Position numbers and translations under genes: made by a program. A model generated the notes under the pieces. The model was given only the letters and a program-made list of their open reading frames with translations, was not told the origin of the DNA and searched no databases. 64,000 bases of DNA from Peronospora farinosa (Eukaryota; Oomycota; Peronosporomycetes; Peronosporales; Peronosporaceae), in NCBI GenBank assembly GCA_947646735.1, contig CANTFK010000992.1, forward strand, positions 62,001-126,000, read 5' to 3'. Below, piece by piece: positions 11,690 to 24,037 of the stretch (position 1 is its first letter; each line of letters opens with the position of its first letter).

Positions 11690-11760
11690 TGCGCCGTCCG
11701 GGAATCGAACCCGGGGCATCTCGTTGGCAACGAGATATTTTACCACTAAACCAACGGCGC
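11690..11760 (-). tRNA. trnG-GCC: tRNA-Gly(GCC), array copy 30
   Basis: Same tRNA. Distal 5' flank tacaacggtgctcacc. Confidence 0.97.

Positions 11761-12085
11761 TCGCATACACGCAACATCAACATCACCAAAACAAAGCCAT
11801 GCACTGCCAACCGCACACATCGCCTACAACGGTGCTCACCGCGTGCTCCTTCGCTGTCCATCGGCCATCGGCTTTCTACTGGCGCAAGGCGTCAAGAAGC
11901 AGTCCAGTGCCAGTCCCACAACCAGTGATCACCCAGTTGGTAGTACCGCCAGCGTAGATATCTCCAGTCCGCGAGAGTTGCTGTATCTCGTGATCGACCT
12001 GACCAGTGGTGACACCACTGTCGTGTTCTTGTCAATATGACGTAGCATCCTTTCGGCAACCAGCATGAAGAGCAGCATAAGTGAA

Positions 12086-12156
12086 TGCGCCGTCCGGGAA
12101 TCGAACCCGGGGCATCTCGTTGGCAACGAGATATTTTACCACTAAACCAACGGCGC
12086..12156 (-). tRNA. trnG-GCC: tRNA-Gly(GCC), array copy 31
   Basis: Same tRNA. 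Distal 5' flank tccaacggtgctcatc. Confidence 0.97.

Positions 12157-12481
12157 TCGCATACACGCAACATCAACATCACCAAAACAAAGCCATGCAC
12201 TGCCAACCGCACACATCGCCTCCAACGGTGCTCATCGCGTGCTCCTTCGCTGTCCATCGGCCATCGGCTTTCTACTGGCGCAAGGCGTCAAGAAGCAGTC
12301 CAGTGCCAGTCCCACAACCAGTGATCACCCAGTTGGTAGTACCGCCAGCGTAGACAGCTCCAGTCCGCGAGAGTTGCTGTATCTCGTGATCGACCTGACC
12401 AGTGGTGACACCACTGTCGTGTTCTTGTCAATATGACGTAGCATCCTTTTGGCAACCAGCAAGAAGAGCAGCATAAGTGAA

Positions 12482-12552
12482 TGCGCCGTCCGGGAATCGA
12501 ACCCGGGGCATCTCGTTGGCAACGAGATATTTTACCACTAAACCAACGGCGC
12482..12552 (-). tRNA. trnG-GCC: tRNA-Gly(GCC), array copy 32
   Basis: Same tRNA. Distal 5' flank tacaacggtgctcacc. Confidence 0.97.

Positions 12553-12877
12553 TCGCATACACGCAACATCAACATCACCAAAACAAAGCCATGCACTGCC
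12601 AACCGCACACATCGCCTACAACGGTGCTCACCGCGTGCTCCTTCGCTGTCGATCGGCCATCGGCTTTTGACCGGCACAAGGCGTCAAGAAGCAGTCCAGT
12701 GCCAGTCCCACAACCAGTGATCACCCAGTTGGTAGTACCGCCAGCGTAGACAGCTCCAGTCCGCGAGAGTTGGTGTATCTCGTGATCAACCTGACCAGTG
12801 GTGACACCACTGTCGTGTTCTTGTCAACATGACGTAGCATCCTTTCGGCAACCAGCATGAAGAGCAGCATAAGTGAA

Positions 12878-12948
12878 TGCGCCGTCCGGGAATCGAACCC
12901 GGGGCATCTCGTTGGCAACGAGATATTTTACCACTAAACCAACGGCGC
12878..12948 (-). tRNA. trnG-GCC: tRNA-Gly(GCC), array copy 33
   Basis: Same tRNA. Next copy is 397 bp on because of an extra base in ctttctgaccggc. Confidence 0.97.

Positions 12949-13274
12949 TCGCATACACGCAACATCAACATCACCAAAACAAAGCCATGCACTGCCAACC
13001 GCACACATCGCCTACAACGGTGCTCACCGCGTGCTCCTTCGCTGTCCATCGGCCATCGGCTTTCTGACCGGCACAAGGCGTCAAGAAGCAGTCCAGTGCC
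13101 AGTCCCACAACCAGTGATCACTCAGTTGGTAGTACCGCCAGCGTAGACAGCTCCAGTCCGCGAGAGTTGCTGTATCTCGTGATCAACCTGACCAGTGGTG
13201 ACACCACTGTCGTGTTCTTGTCAACATGACGTAGCATCCTTTCGGCAACCAGCATGAAGAGCAGCATAAGTGAA

Positions 13275-13345
13275 TGCGCCGTCCGGGAATCGAACCCGGG
13301 GCATCTCGTTGGCAACGAGATATTTTACCACTAAACCAACGGCGC
13275..13345 (-). tRNA. trnG-GCC: tRNA-Gly(GCC), array copy 34
   Basis: Same tRNA. Distal 5' flank tacaacggtgcgcacc. Confidence 0.97.

Positions 13346-13670
13346 TCGCATACACGCAACATCAACATCACCAAAACAAAGCCATGCACTGCCAACCGCA
13401 CACATCGCCTACAACGGTGCGCACCGCGTGCTCCTTCGCTGTCCATCGGCCATCGGCTTTCTACTGGCGCAAGGCGTCAAGAAGCAGTCCAGTGCCAGTC
13501 CCACAACCAGTGATCACTCAGTTGGTAGTACCTCCAGCGTAGACAGCTCCAGTCCGCGAGAGTTGCTGTATCTCGTGATCAACCTGACCAGTGGTGACAC
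13601 CACTGTCGTGTTCTTGTCAATATGACGTAGCATCCTTTCGGCAACCAGCATGAAGAGCAGCATAAGTGAA

Positions 13671-13741
13671 TGCGCCGTCCGGGAATCGAACCCGGGGCAT
13701 CTCGTTGGCAACGAGATATTTTACCACTAAACCAACGGCGC
13671..13741 (-). tRNA. trnG-GCC: tRNA-Gly(GCC), array copy 35
   Basis: Same tRNA. Distal 5' flank tacaacggtgcgcacc. Confidence 0.97.

Positions 13742-14066
13742 TCGCATACACGCAACATCAACATCACCAAAACAAAGCCATGCACTGCCAACCGCACACA
13801 TCGCCTACAACGGTGCGCACCGCGTGCTCCTTCGCTGTCGATCGACCATCGGCTTTCGGCCGGCACAAGGCGTCAAGAAGCAGTCCAGTGCCAGTCCCAC
13901 AACCAGTGATCACTCAGTTGGTAGAACCTCCAGCGTAGACAGCTCCAGTCCGCGAGAGTTGGTGTATCTCGTGATCAACCTGACCAGTGGTGACACCACT
14001 GTCGTGTTCTTGTCAACATGACGTAGCATCCTTTCGGCAACCAGCATGAAGAGCAGCATAAGTGAA

Positions 14067-14137
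14067 TGCGCCGTCCGGGAATCGAACCCGGGGCATCTCG
14101 TTGGCAACGAGATATTTTACCACTAAACCAACGGCGC
14067..14137 (-). tRNA. trnG-GCC: tRNA-Gly(GCC), array copy 36
   Basis: Same tRNA. Distal 5' flank tacaccggtgcgcacc; this haplotype runs through copies 36-42 and 44. Confidence 0.97.

Positions 14138-14462
14138 TCGCATACACGCAACATCAACATCACCAAAACAAAGCCATGCACTGCCAACCGCACACATCGC
14201 CTACACCGGTGCGCACCGCGTGCTCCTTCGCTGTCGATCGGCCATCGGCTTTCGGCCGGCACAAGGCGTCAAGAAGCAGTCCAGTGCCAGTCCCACAACC
14301 AGTGATCACTCAGTTGGTAGTACCTCCAGCGTAGACAGCTCCAGTCCGCGAGAGTTGGTGTATCTCGTGATCAACCTGACCAGTGGTGACACCACTGTCG
14401 TGTTCTTGTCAATATGACGTAGCATCCTTTTGGCAACCAGCATGAAGAGCAGCATAAGTGAA

Positions 14463-14533
14463 TGCGCCGTCCGGGAATCGAACCCGGGGCATCTCGTTGG
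14501 CAACGAGATATTTTACCACTAAACCAACGGCGC
14463..14533 (-). tRNA. trnG-GCC: tRNA-Gly(GCC), array copy 37
   Basis: Same tRNA. Distal 5' flank tacaccggtgcgcacc. Confidence 0.97.

Positions 14534-14858
14534 TCGCATACACGCAACATCAACATCACCAAAACAAAGCCATGCACTGCCAACCGCACACATCGCCTAC
14601 ACCGGTGCGCACCGCGTGCTCCTTCGCTGTCGATCGGCCATCGGCTTTCGGCCGGCACAAGGCGTCAAGAAGCAGTCCAGTGCCAGTCCCACAACCAGTG
14701 ATCACTCAGTTGGTAGAACCTCCAGCGTAGACAGCTCCAGTCCGCGAGAGTTGGTGTATCTCGTGATCAACCTGACCAGTGGTGACACCACTGTCGTGTT
14801 CTTGTCAACATGACGTAGCATCCTTTCGGCAACCAGCATGAAGAGCAGCATAAGTGAA

Positions 14859-14929
14859 TGCGCCGTCCGGGAATCGAACCCGGGGCATCTCGTTGGCAAC
14901 GAGATATTTTACCACTAAACCAACGGCGC
14859..14929 (-). tRNA. trnG-GCC: tRNA-Gly(GCC), array copy 38
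   Basis: Same tRNA. Distal 5' flank tacaccggtgcgcacc, with the ttctactggcgc variant. Confidence 0.97.

Positions 14930-15254
14930 TCGCATACACGCAACATCAACATCACCAAAACAAAGCCATGCACTGCCAACCGCACACATCGCCTACACCG
15001 GTGCGCACCGCGTGCTCCTTCGCTGTCCATCGGCCATCGGCTTTCTACTGGCGCAAGGCGTCAAGAAGCAGTCCAGTGCCAGTCCCACAACCAGTGATCA
15101 CTCAGTTGGTAGAACCTCCAGCGTAGACAGCTCCAGTCCGCGAGAGTTGCTGTATCTCGTGATCAACCTGACCAGTGGTGACACCACTGTCGTGTTCTTG
15201 TCAATATGACGTAGCATCCTTTTGGCAACCAGCATGAAGAGCAGCATAAGTGAA

Positions 15255-15325
15255 TGCGCCGTCCGGGAATCGAACCCGGGGCATCTCGTTGGCAACGAGA
15301 TATTTTACCACTAAACCAACGGCGC
15255..15325 (-). tRNA. trnG-GCC: tRNA-Gly(GCC), array copy 39
   Basis: Same tRNA. Distal 5' flank tacaccggtgcgcacc; unique catcgtctttcgg beyond it. 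Confidence 0.97.

Positions 15326-15650
15326 TCGCATACACGCAACATCAACATCACCAAAACAAAGCCATGCACTGCCAACCGCACACATCGCCTACACCGGTGC
15401 GCACCGCGTGCTCCTTCGCTGTCGATCGACCATCGTCTTTCGGCCGGCACAAGGCGTCAAGAAGCAGTCCAGTGCCAGTCCCACAACCAGTGATCACTCA
15501 GTTGGTAGAACCTCCAGCGTAGACAGCTCCAGTCCGCGAGAGTTGGTGTATCTCGTGATCAACCAGACCAGTGGTGACACCACTGTCGTGTTCTTGTCAA
15601 CATGACGTAGCATCCTTTCGGCAACCAGCATGAAGAGCAGCATAAGTGAA

Positions 15651-15721
15651 TGCGCCGTCCGGGAATCGAACCCGGGGCATCTCGTTGGCAACGAGATATT
15701 TTACCACTAAACCAACGGCGC
15651..15721 (-). tRNA. trnG-GCC: tRNA-Gly(GCC), array copy 40
   Basis: Same tRNA. Distal 5' flank tacaccggtgcgcacc. Confidence 0.97.

Positions 15722-16046
15722 TCGCATACACGCAACATCAACATCACCAAAACAAAGCCATGCACTGCCAACCGCACACATCGCCTACACCGGTGCGCAC
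15801 CGCGTGCTCCTTCGCTGTCGATCGGCCATCGGCTTTCGGCCGGCACAAGGCGTCAAGAAGCAGTCCAGTGCCAGTCCCACAACCAGTGATCACTCAGTTG
15901 GTAGAACCTCCAGCGTAGACAGCTCCAGTCCGCGAGAGTTGGTGTATCTCATGATCAACCTGACCAGTGGTGACACCACTGTCGTGTTCTTGTCAATATG
16001 ACGTAGCATCCTTTTGGCAACCAGCATGAAGAGCAGCATAAGTGAA

Positions 16047-16117
16047 TGCGCCGTCCGGGAATCGAACCCGGGGCATCTCGTTGGCAACGAGATATTTTAC
16101 CACTAAACCAACGGCGC
16047..16117 (-). tRNA. trnG-GCC: tRNA-Gly(GCC), array copy 41
   Basis: Same tRNA. Distal 5' flank tacaccggtgcgcacc; unique ctcatgatcaac about 100 bp on the 3' side. Confidence 0.97.

Positions 16118-16442
16118 TCGCATACACGCAACATCAACATCACCAAAACAAAGCCATGCACTGCCAACCGCACACATCGCCTACACCGGTGCGCACCGCG
16201 TGCTCCTTCGCTGTCGATCGGCCATCGGCTTTCGGCCGGCACAAGGCGTCAAGAAGCAGTCCAGTGCCAGTCCCACAACCAGTGATCACTCAGTTGGTAG
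16301 TACCTCCAGCGTAGACAGCTCCAGTCCGCGAGAGTTGGTGTATCTCGTGATCAACCTGACCAGTGGTGACACCACTGTCGTGTTCTTGTCAATATGACGT
16401 AGCATCCTTTCGGCAACCAGCATGAAGAGCAGCATAAGTGAA

Positions 16443-16513
16443 TGCGCCGTCCGGGAATCGAACCCGGGGCATCTCGTTGGCAACGAGATATTTTACCACT
16501 AAACCAACGGCGC
16443..16513 (-). tRNA. trnG-GCC: tRNA-Gly(GCC), array copy 42
   Basis: Same tRNA. Distal 5' flank tacaccggtgcgcacc. Confidence 0.97.

Positions 16514-16838
16514 TCGCATACACGCAACATCAACATCACCAAAACAAAGCCATGCACTGCCAACCGCACACATCGCCTACACCGGTGCGCACCGCGTGCT
16601 CCTTCGCTGTCGATCGGCCATCGGCTTTCGGCCGGCACAAGGCGTCAAGAAGCAGTCCAGTGCCAGTCCCACAACCAGTGATCACTCAGTTGGTAGTACC
16701 TCCAGCGTAGACAGCTCCAGTCCGCGAGAGTTGCTGTATCTCGTGATCAACCTGACCAGTGGTGACACCACTGTCGTGTTCTTGTCAATATGACGTAGCA
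16801 TCCTTTCGGCAACCAGCATGAAGAGCAGCATAAGTGAA

Positions 16839-16909
16839 TGCGCCGTCCGGGAATCGAACCCGGGGCATCTCGTTGGCAACGAGATATTTTACCACTAAAC
16901 CAACGGCGC
16839..16909 (-). tRNA. trnG-GCC: tRNA-Gly(GCC), array copy 43
   Basis: Same tRNA. Distal 5' flank tacaacggtgcgcatc, the only copy with this combination. Confidence 0.97.

Positions 16910-17234
16910 TCGCATACACGCAACATCAACATCACCAAAACAAAGCCATGCACTGCCAACCGCACACATCGCCTACAACGGTGCGCATCGCGTGCTCCTT
17001 CGCTGTCGATCGGCCATCGGCTTTCGGCCGGCACAAGGCGTCAAGAAGCAGTCCAGTGCCAGTCCCACAACCAGTGATCACTCAGTTGGTAGTACCTCCA
17101 GCGTAGACAGCTCCAGTCCGCGAGAGTTGGTGTATCTCGTGATCAACCTGACCAGTGGTGACACCACTGTCGTGTTCTTGTCAATATGACGTAGCATCCT
17201 TTCGGCAACCAGCATGAAGAGCAGCATAAGTGAA

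Positions 17235-17305
17235 TGCGCCGTCCGGGAATCGAACCCGGGGCATCTCGTTGGCAACGAGATATTTTACCACTAAACCAAC
17301 GGCGC
17235..17305 (-). tRNA. trnG-GCC: tRNA-Gly(GCC), array copy 44
   Basis: Same tRNA. Distal 5' flank tacaccggtgcgcacc. Confidence 0.97.

Positions 17306-17630
17306 TCGCATACACGCAACATCAACATCACCAAAACAAAGCCATGCACTGCCAACCGCACACATCGCCTACACCGGTGCGCACCGCGTGCTCCTTCGCT
17401 GTCGATCGACCATCGGCTTTCGGCCGGCACAAGGCGTCAAGAAGCAGTCCAGTGCCAGTCCCACAACCAGTGATCACTCAGTTGGTAGTACCTCCAGCGT
17501 AGACAGCTCCAGTCCGCGAGAGTTGGTGTATCTCGTGATCAACCTGACCAGTGGTGACACCACTGTCGTGTTCTTGTCAACATGACGTAGCATCCTTTCG
17601 GCAACCAGCATGAAGAGCAGCATAAGTGAA

Positions 17631-17701
17631 TGCGCCGTCCGGGAATCGAACCCGGGGCATCTCGTTGGCAACGAGATATTTTACCACTAAACCAACGGCG
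17701 C
17631..17701 (-). tRNA. trnG-GCC: tRNA-Gly(GCC), array copy 45
   Basis: Same tRNA. Distal 5' flank tacaacggtgctcacc. Confidence 0.97.

Positions 17702-18026
17702 TCGCATACACGCAACATCAACATCACCAAAACAAAGCCATGCACTGCCAACCGCACACATCGCCTACAACGGTGCTCACCGCGTGCTCCTTCGCTGTCG
17801 ATCGGCCATCGGCTTTCGACCGGCACAAGGCGTCAAGAAGCAGTCCAGTGCCAGTCCCACAACCAGTGATCACTCAGTTGGTAGAACCTCCAGCGTAGAC
17901 AGCTCCAGTCCGCGAGAGTTGGTGTATCTCGTGATCAACCTGACCAGTGGTGACACCACTGTCGTGTTCTTGTCAACATGACGTAGCATCCTTTCGGCAA
18001 CCAGCATGAAGAGCAGCATAAGTGAA

Positions 18027-18097
18027 TGCGCCGTCCGGGAATCGAACCCGGGGCATCTCGTTGGCAACGAGATATTTTACCACTAAACCAACGGCGC
18027..18097 (-). tRNA. trnG-GCC: tRNA-Gly(GCC), array copy 46
   Basis: Same tRNA. 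Distal 5' flank tccaacggtgctcatc. Confidence 0.97.

Positions 18098-18422
18098 TCG
18101 CATACACGCAACATCAACATCACCAAAACAAAGCCATGCACTGCCAACCGCACACATCGCCTCCAACGGTGCTCATCGCGTGCTCCTTCGCTGTCGATCG
18201 ACCATCGGCTTTCGGCCGGCACAAGGCGTCAAGAAGCAGTCCAGTGCCAGTCCCACAACCAGTGATCACTCAGTTGGTAGTACCTCCAGCGTAGACAGCT
18301 CCAGTCCGCGAGAGTTGGTGTATCTCGTGATCAACCTGACCAGTGGTGACACCACTGTCGTGTTCTTGTCAACATGACGTAGCATCCTTTCGGCAACCAG
18401 CATGAAGAGCAGCATAAGTGAA

Positions 18423-18493
18423 TGCGCCGTCCGGGAATCGAACCCGGGGCATCTCGTTGGCAACGAGATATTTTACCACTAAACCAACGGCGC
18423..18493 (-). tRNA. trnG-GCC: tRNA-Gly(GCC), array copy 47
   Basis: Same tRNA. Distal 5' flank tccaacggtgctcacc. Confidence 0.97.

Positions 18494-18818
18494 TCGCATA
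18501 CACGCAACATCAACATCACCAAAACAAAGCCATGCACTGCCAACCGCACACATCGCCTCCAACGGTGCTCACCGCGTGCTCCTTCGCTGTCGATCGGCCA
18601 TCGGCTTTCGGCCGGCACAAGGCGTCAAGAAGCAGTCCAGTGCCAGTCCCACAACCAGTGATCACTCAGTTGGTAGTACCTCCAGCGTAGACAGCTCCAG
18701 TCCGCGAGAGTTGCTGTATCTCGTGATCAACCTGACCAGTGGTGACACCACTGTCGTGTTCTTGTCAATATGACGTAGCATCCTTTTGGCAACCAGCATG
18801 AAGAGCAGCATAAGTGAA

Positions 18819-18889
18819 TGCGCCGTCCGGGAATCGAACCCGGGGCATCTCGTTGGCAACGAGATATTTTACCACTAAACCAACGGCGC
18819..18889 (-). tRNA. trnG-GCC: tRNA-Gly(GCC), array copy 48
   Basis: Same tRNA. Distal 5' flank tacaacggtgctcacc. Confidence 0.97.

Positions 18890-19214
18890 TCGCATACACG
18901 CAACATCAACATCACCAAAACAAAGCCATGCACTGCCAACCGCACACATCGCCTACAACGGTGCTCACCGCGTGCTCCTTCGCTGTCGATCGACCATCGG
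19001 CTTTCGGCCGGCACAAGGCGTCAAGAAGCAGTCCAGTGCCAGTCCCACAACCAGTGATCACTCAGTTGGTAGTACCTCCAGCGTAGACAGCTCCAGTCCG
19101 CGAGAGTTGGTGTATCTCGTGATCAACCTGACCAGTGGTGACACCACTGTCGTGTTCTTGTCAACATGACGTAGCATCCTTTCGGCAACCAGCATGAAGA
19201 GCAGCATAAGTGAA

Positions 19215-19285
19215 TGCGCCGTCCGGGAATCGAACCCGGGGCATCTCGTTGGCAACGAGATATTTTACCACTAAACCAACGGCGC
19215..19285 (-). tRNA. trnG-GCC: tRNA-Gly(GCC), array copy 49
   Basis: Same tRNA. Distal 5' flank tccaacggtgctcacc. Confidence 0.97.

Positions 19286-19610
19286 TCGCATACACGCAAC
19301 ATCAACATCACCAAAACAAAGCCATGCACTGCCAACCGCACACATCGCCTCCAACGGTGCTCACCGCGTGCTCCTTCGCTGTCGATCGACCATCGGCTTT
19401 CGGCCGGCACAAGGCGTCAAGAAGCAGTCCAGTGCCAGTCCCACAACCAGTGATCACTCAGTTGGTAGAACCTCCAGCGTAGACAGCTCCAGTCCGCGAG
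19501 AGTTGGTGTATCTCGTGATCAACCAGACCAGTGGTGACACCACTGTCGTGTTCTTGTCAACATGACGTAGCATCCTTTCGGCAACCAGCATGAAGAGCAG
19601 CATAAGTGAA

Positions 19611-19681
19611 TGCGCCGTCCGGGAATCGAACCCGGGGCATCTCGTTGGCAACGAGATATTTTACCACTAAACCAACGGCGC
19611..19681 (-). tRNA. trnG-GCC: tRNA-Gly(GCC), array copy 50
   Basis: Same tRNA. Distal 5' flank tccaacggtgctcatc. Confidence 0.97.

Positions 19682-20006
19682 TCGCATACACGCAACATCA
19701 ACATCACCAAAACAAAGCCATGCACTGCCAACCGCACACATCGCCTCCAACGGTGCTCATCGCGTGCTCCTTCGCTGTCGATCGACCATCGGCTTTCGGC
19801 CGGCACAAGGCGTCAAGAAGCAGTCCAGTGCCAGTCCCACAACCAGTGATCACTCAGTTGGTAGTACCTCCAGCGTAGACAGCTCCAGTCCGCGAGAGTT
19901 GGTGTATCTCGTGATCAACCTGACCAGTGGTGACACCACTGTCGTGTTCTTGTCAACATGACGTAACATCCTTTCGGCAACCAGCATGAAGAGCAGCATA
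20001 AGTGAA

Positions 20007-20077
20007 TGCGCCGTCCGGGAATCGAACCCGGGGCATCTCGTTGGCAACGAGATATTTTACCACTAAACCAACGGCGC
20007..20077 (-). tRNA. trnG-GCC: tRNA-Gly(GCC), array copy 51
   Basis: Same tRNA. Flank reads cacatcacctcc, shared with copies 29, 52 and 56. Confidence 0.97.

Positions 20078-20402
20078 TCGCATACACGCAACATCAACAT
20101 CACCAAAACAAAGCCATGCACTGCCAACCGCACACATCACCTCCAACGGTGCTCATCGCGTGCTCTTTCGCTGTCGATCGACCATCGGCTTTCGGCCGGC
20201 ACAAGGCGTCAAGAAGCAGTCCAGCGCCAGTCCCACAACCAGTGATCACTCAGTTGGTAGAACCTCCAGCGTAGACAGCTCCAGTCCGCGAGAGTTGGTG
20301 TATCTCGTGATCAACCAGACCAGTGGTGACACCACTGTCGTGTTCTTGTCAACATGACGTAACATCCTTTCGGCAACCAGCATGAAGAGCAGCATAAGTG
20401 AA

Positions 20403-20473
20403 TGCGCCGTCCGGGAATCGAACCCGGGGCATCTCGTTGGCAACGAGATATTTTACCACTAAACCAACGGCGC
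20403..20473 (-). tRNA. trnG-GCC: tRNA-Gly(GCC), array copy 52
   Basis: Same tRNA. Flank reads cacatcacctcc. Confidence 0.97.

Positions 20474-20798
20474 TCGCATACACGCAACATCAACATCACC
20501 AAAACAAAGCCATGCACTGCCAACCGCACACATCACCTCCAACGGTGCTCATCGCGTGCTCCTTCGCTGTCGATCGACCATCGGCTTTCGGCCGGCACAA
20601 GGCGTCAAGAAGCAGTCCAGTGCCAGTCCCACAACCAGTGATCACTCAGTTGGTAGAACCTCCAGCGTAGACAGCTCCAGTCCGCGAGAGTTGGTGTATC
20701 TCGTGATCAACCAGACCAGTGGTGACACCACTGTCGTGTTCTTGTCAACATGACGTAACATCCTTTCGGCAACCAGCATGAAGAGCAGCATAAGTGAA

Positions 20799-20869
20799 TG
20801 CGCCGTCCGGGAATCGAACCCGGGGCATCTCGTTGGCAACGAGATATTTTACCACTAAACCAACGGCGC
20799..20869 (-). tRNA. trnG-GCC: tRNA-Gly(GCC), array copy 53
   Basis: Same tRNA. Distal 5' flank tccaacggtgctcacc. 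Confidence 0.97.

Positions 20870-21194
20870 TCGCATACACGCAACATCAACATCACCAAAA
20901 CAAAGCCATGCACTGCCAACCGCACACATCGCCTCCAACGGTGCTCACCGCGTGCTCCTTCGCTGTCGATCGGCCATCGGCTTTCGGCCGGCACAAGGCG
21001 TCAAGAAGCAGTCCAGTGCCAGTCCCACAACCAGTGATCACTCAGTTGGTAGTACCTCCAGCGTAGACAGCTCCAGTCCGCGAGAGTTGGTGTATCTCGT
21101 GATCAACCTGACCAGTGGTGACACCACTGTCGTGTTCTTGTCAACATGACGTAGCATCCTTTCGGCAACCAGCATGAAGAGCAGCATAAGTGAA

Positions 21195-21265
21195 TGCGCC
21201 GTCCGGGAATCGAACCCGGGGCATCTCGTTGGCAACGAGATATTTTACCACTAAACCAACGGCGC
21195..21265 (-). tRNA. trnG-GCC: tRNA-Gly(GCC), array copy 54
   Basis: Same tRNA. Distal 5' flank tccaacggtgctcacc. Confidence 0.97.

Positions 21266-21590
21266 TCGCATACACGCAACATCAACATCACCAAAACAAA
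21301 GCCATGCACTGCCAACCGCACACATCGCCTCCAACGGTGCTCACCGCGTGCTCCTTCGCTGTCGATCGGCCATCGGCTTTCGGCCGGCACAAGGCGTCAA
21401 GAAGCAGTCCAGTGCCAGTCCCACAACCAGTGATCACTCAGTTGGTAGTACCTCCAGCGTAGACAGCTCCAGTCCGCGAGAGTTGGTGTATCTCGTGATC
21501 AACCAGACCAGTGGTGACACCACTGTCGTGTTCTTGTCAACATGACGTAGCATCCTTTCGGCAACCAGCATGAAGAGCAGCATAAGTGAA

Positions 21591-21661
21591 TGCGCCGTCC
21601 GGGAATCGAACCCGGGGCATCTCGTTGGCAACGAGATATTTTACCACTAAACCAACGGCGC
21591..21661 (-). tRNA. trnG-GCC: tRNA-Gly(GCC), array copy 55
   Basis: Same tRNA. Distal 5' flank tccaacggtgctcacc. Confidence 0.97.

Positions 21662-21986
21662 TCGCATACACGCAACATCAACATCACCAAAACAAAGCCA
21701 TGCACTGCCAACCGCACACATCGCCTCCAACGGTGCTCACCGCGTGCTCCTTCGCTGTCGATCGACCATCGGCTTTCGGCCGGCACAAGGCGTCAAGAAG
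21801 CAGTCCAGTGCCAGTCCCACAACCAGTGATCACTCAGTTGGTAGTACCTCCAGCGTAGACAGCTCCAGTCCGCGAGAGTTGGTGTATCTCGTGATCAACC
21901 AGACCAGTGGTGACACCACTGTCGTGTTCTTGTCAACATGACGTAGCATCCTTTCGGCAACCAGCATGAAGAGCAGCATAAGTGAA

Positions 21987-22057
21987 TGCGCCGTCCGGGA
22001 ATCGAACCCGGGGCATCTCGTTGGCAACGAGATATTTTACCACTAAACCAACGGCGC
21987..22057 (-). tRNA. trnG-GCC: tRNA-Gly(GCC), array copy 56
   Basis: Same tRNA. Flank reads cacatcacctcc. Confidence 0.97.

Positions 22058-22382
22058 TCGCATACACGCAACATCAACATCACCAAAACAAAGCCATGCA
22101 CTGCCAACCGCACACATCACCTCCAACGGTGCTCACCGCGTGCTCCTTCGCTGTCGATCGACCATCGGCTTTCGGCCGGCACAAGGCGTCAAGAAGCAGT
22201 CCAGTGCCAGTCCCACAACCAGTGATCACTCAGTTGGTAGAACCTCCAGCGTAGACAGCTCCAGTCCGCGAGAGTTGGTGTATCTCGTGATCAACCAGAC
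22301 CAGTGGTGACACCACTGTCGTGTTCTTGTCAACATGACGTAACATCCTTTCGGCAACCAGCATGAAGAGCAGCATAAGTGAA

Positions 22383-22453
22383 TGCGCCGTCCGGGAATCG
22401 AACCCGGGGCATCTCGTTGGCAACGAGATATTTTACCACTAAACCAACGGCGC
22383..22453 (-). tRNA. trnG-GCC: tRNA-Gly(GCC), array copy 57
   Basis: Same tRNA. Distal 5' flank tccaacggtgctcatc. Confidence 0.97.

Positions 22454-22778
22454 TCGCATACACGCAACATCAACATCACCAAAACAAAGCCATGCACTGC
22501 CAACCGCACACATCGCCTCCAACGGTGCTCATCGCGTGCTCCTTCGCTGTCGATCGGCCATCGGCTTTCGGCCGGCACAAGGCGTCAAGAAGCAGTCCAG
22601 TGCCAGTCCCACAACCAGTGATCACTCAGTTGGTAGTACCTCCAGCGTAGACAGCTCCAGTCCGCGAGAGTTGGTGTATCTCGTGATCAACCTGACCAGT
22701 GGTGACACCACTGTCGTGTTCTTGTCAACATGACGTAACATCCTTTCGGCAACCAGCATGAAGAGCAGCATAAGTGAA

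Positions 22779-22849
22779 TGCGCCGTCCGGGAATCGAACC
22801 CGGGGCATCTCGTTGGCAACGAGATATTTTACCACTAAACCAACGGCGC
22779..22849 (-). tRNA. trnG-GCC: tRNA-Gly(GCC), array copy 58
   Basis: Same tRNA. Distal 5' flank tccaacggtgctcacc. Confidence 0.97.

Positions 22850-23174
22850 TCGCATACACGCAACATCAACATCACCAAAACAAAGCCATGCACTGCCAAC
22901 CGCACACATCGCCTCCAACGGTGCTCACCGCGTGCTCCTTCGCTGTCGATCGGCCATCGGCTTTCGGCCGGCACAAGGCGTCAAGAAGCAGTCCAGTGCC
23001 AGTCCCACAACCAGTGATCACTCAGTTGGTAGTACCTCCAGCGTAGACAGCTCCAGTCCGCGAGAGTTGGTGTATCTCGTGATCAACCAGACCAGTGGTG
23101 ACACCACTGTCGTGTTCTTGTCAACATGACGTAACATCCTTTCGGCAACCAGCATGAAGAGCAGCATAAGTGAA

Positions 23175-23245
23175 TGCGCCGTCCGGGAATCGAACCCGGG
23201 GCATCTCGTTGGCAACGAGATATTTTACCACTAAACCAACGGCGC
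23175..23245 (-). tRNA. trnG-GCC: tRNA-Gly(GCC), array copy 59
   Basis: Same tRNA. Distal 5' flank tccaacggtgctcatc. Confidence 0.97.

Positions 23246-23570
23246 TCGCATACACGCAACATCAACATCACCAAAACAAAGCCATGCACTGCCAACCGCA
23301 CACATCGCCTCCAACGGTGCTCATCGCGTGCTCCTTCGCTGTCGATCGACCATCGGCTTTCGGCCGGCACAAGGCGTCAAGAAGCAGTCCAGTGCCAGTC
23401 CCACAACCAGTGATCACTCAGTTGGTAGTACCTCCAGCGTAGACAGCTCCAGTCCGCGAGAGTTGGTGTATCTCGTGATCAACCAGACCAGTGGTGACAC
23501 CACTGTCGTGTTCTTGTCAACATGACGTAACATCCTTTCGGCAACCAGCATGAAGAGCAGCATAAGTGAA

Positions 23571-23641
23571 TGCGCCGTCCGGGAATCGAACCCGGGGCAT
23601 CTCGTTGGCAACGAGATATTTTACCACTAAACCAACGGCGC
23571..23641 (-). tRNA. trnG-GCC: tRNA-Gly(GCC), array copy 60
   Basis: Same tRNA. 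Distal 5' flank tccaacggtgctcacc; cagcgccagtcc variant further out. Confidence 0.97.

Positions 23642-23966
23642 TCGCATACACGCAACATCAACATCACCAAAACAAAGCCATGCACTGCCAACCGCACACA
23701 TCGCCTCCAACGGTGCTCACCGCGTGCTCCTTCGCTGTCGATCGGCCATCGGCTTTCGGCCGGCACAAGGCGTCAAGAAGCAGTCCAGCGCCAGTCCCAC
23801 AACCAGTGATCACTCAGTTGGTAGAACCTCCAGCGTAGACAGCTCCAGTCCGCGAGAGTTGGTGTATCTCGTGATCAACCAGACCAGTGGTGACACCACT
23901 GTCGTGTTCTTGTCAACATGACGTAACATCCTTTCGGCAACCAGCATGAAGAGCAGCATAAGTGAA

Positions 23967-24037
23967 TGCGCCGTCCGGGAATCGAACCCGGGGCATCTCG
24001 TTGGCAACGAGATATTTTACCACTAAACCAACGGCGC
23967..24037 (-). tRNA. trnG-GCC: tRNA-Gly(GCC), array copy 61
   Basis: Same tRNA. Distal 5' flank tacaccggtgcgcacc, otherwise typical of copies 36-44, so it stands isolated from its haplotype block. 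Confidence 0.97.
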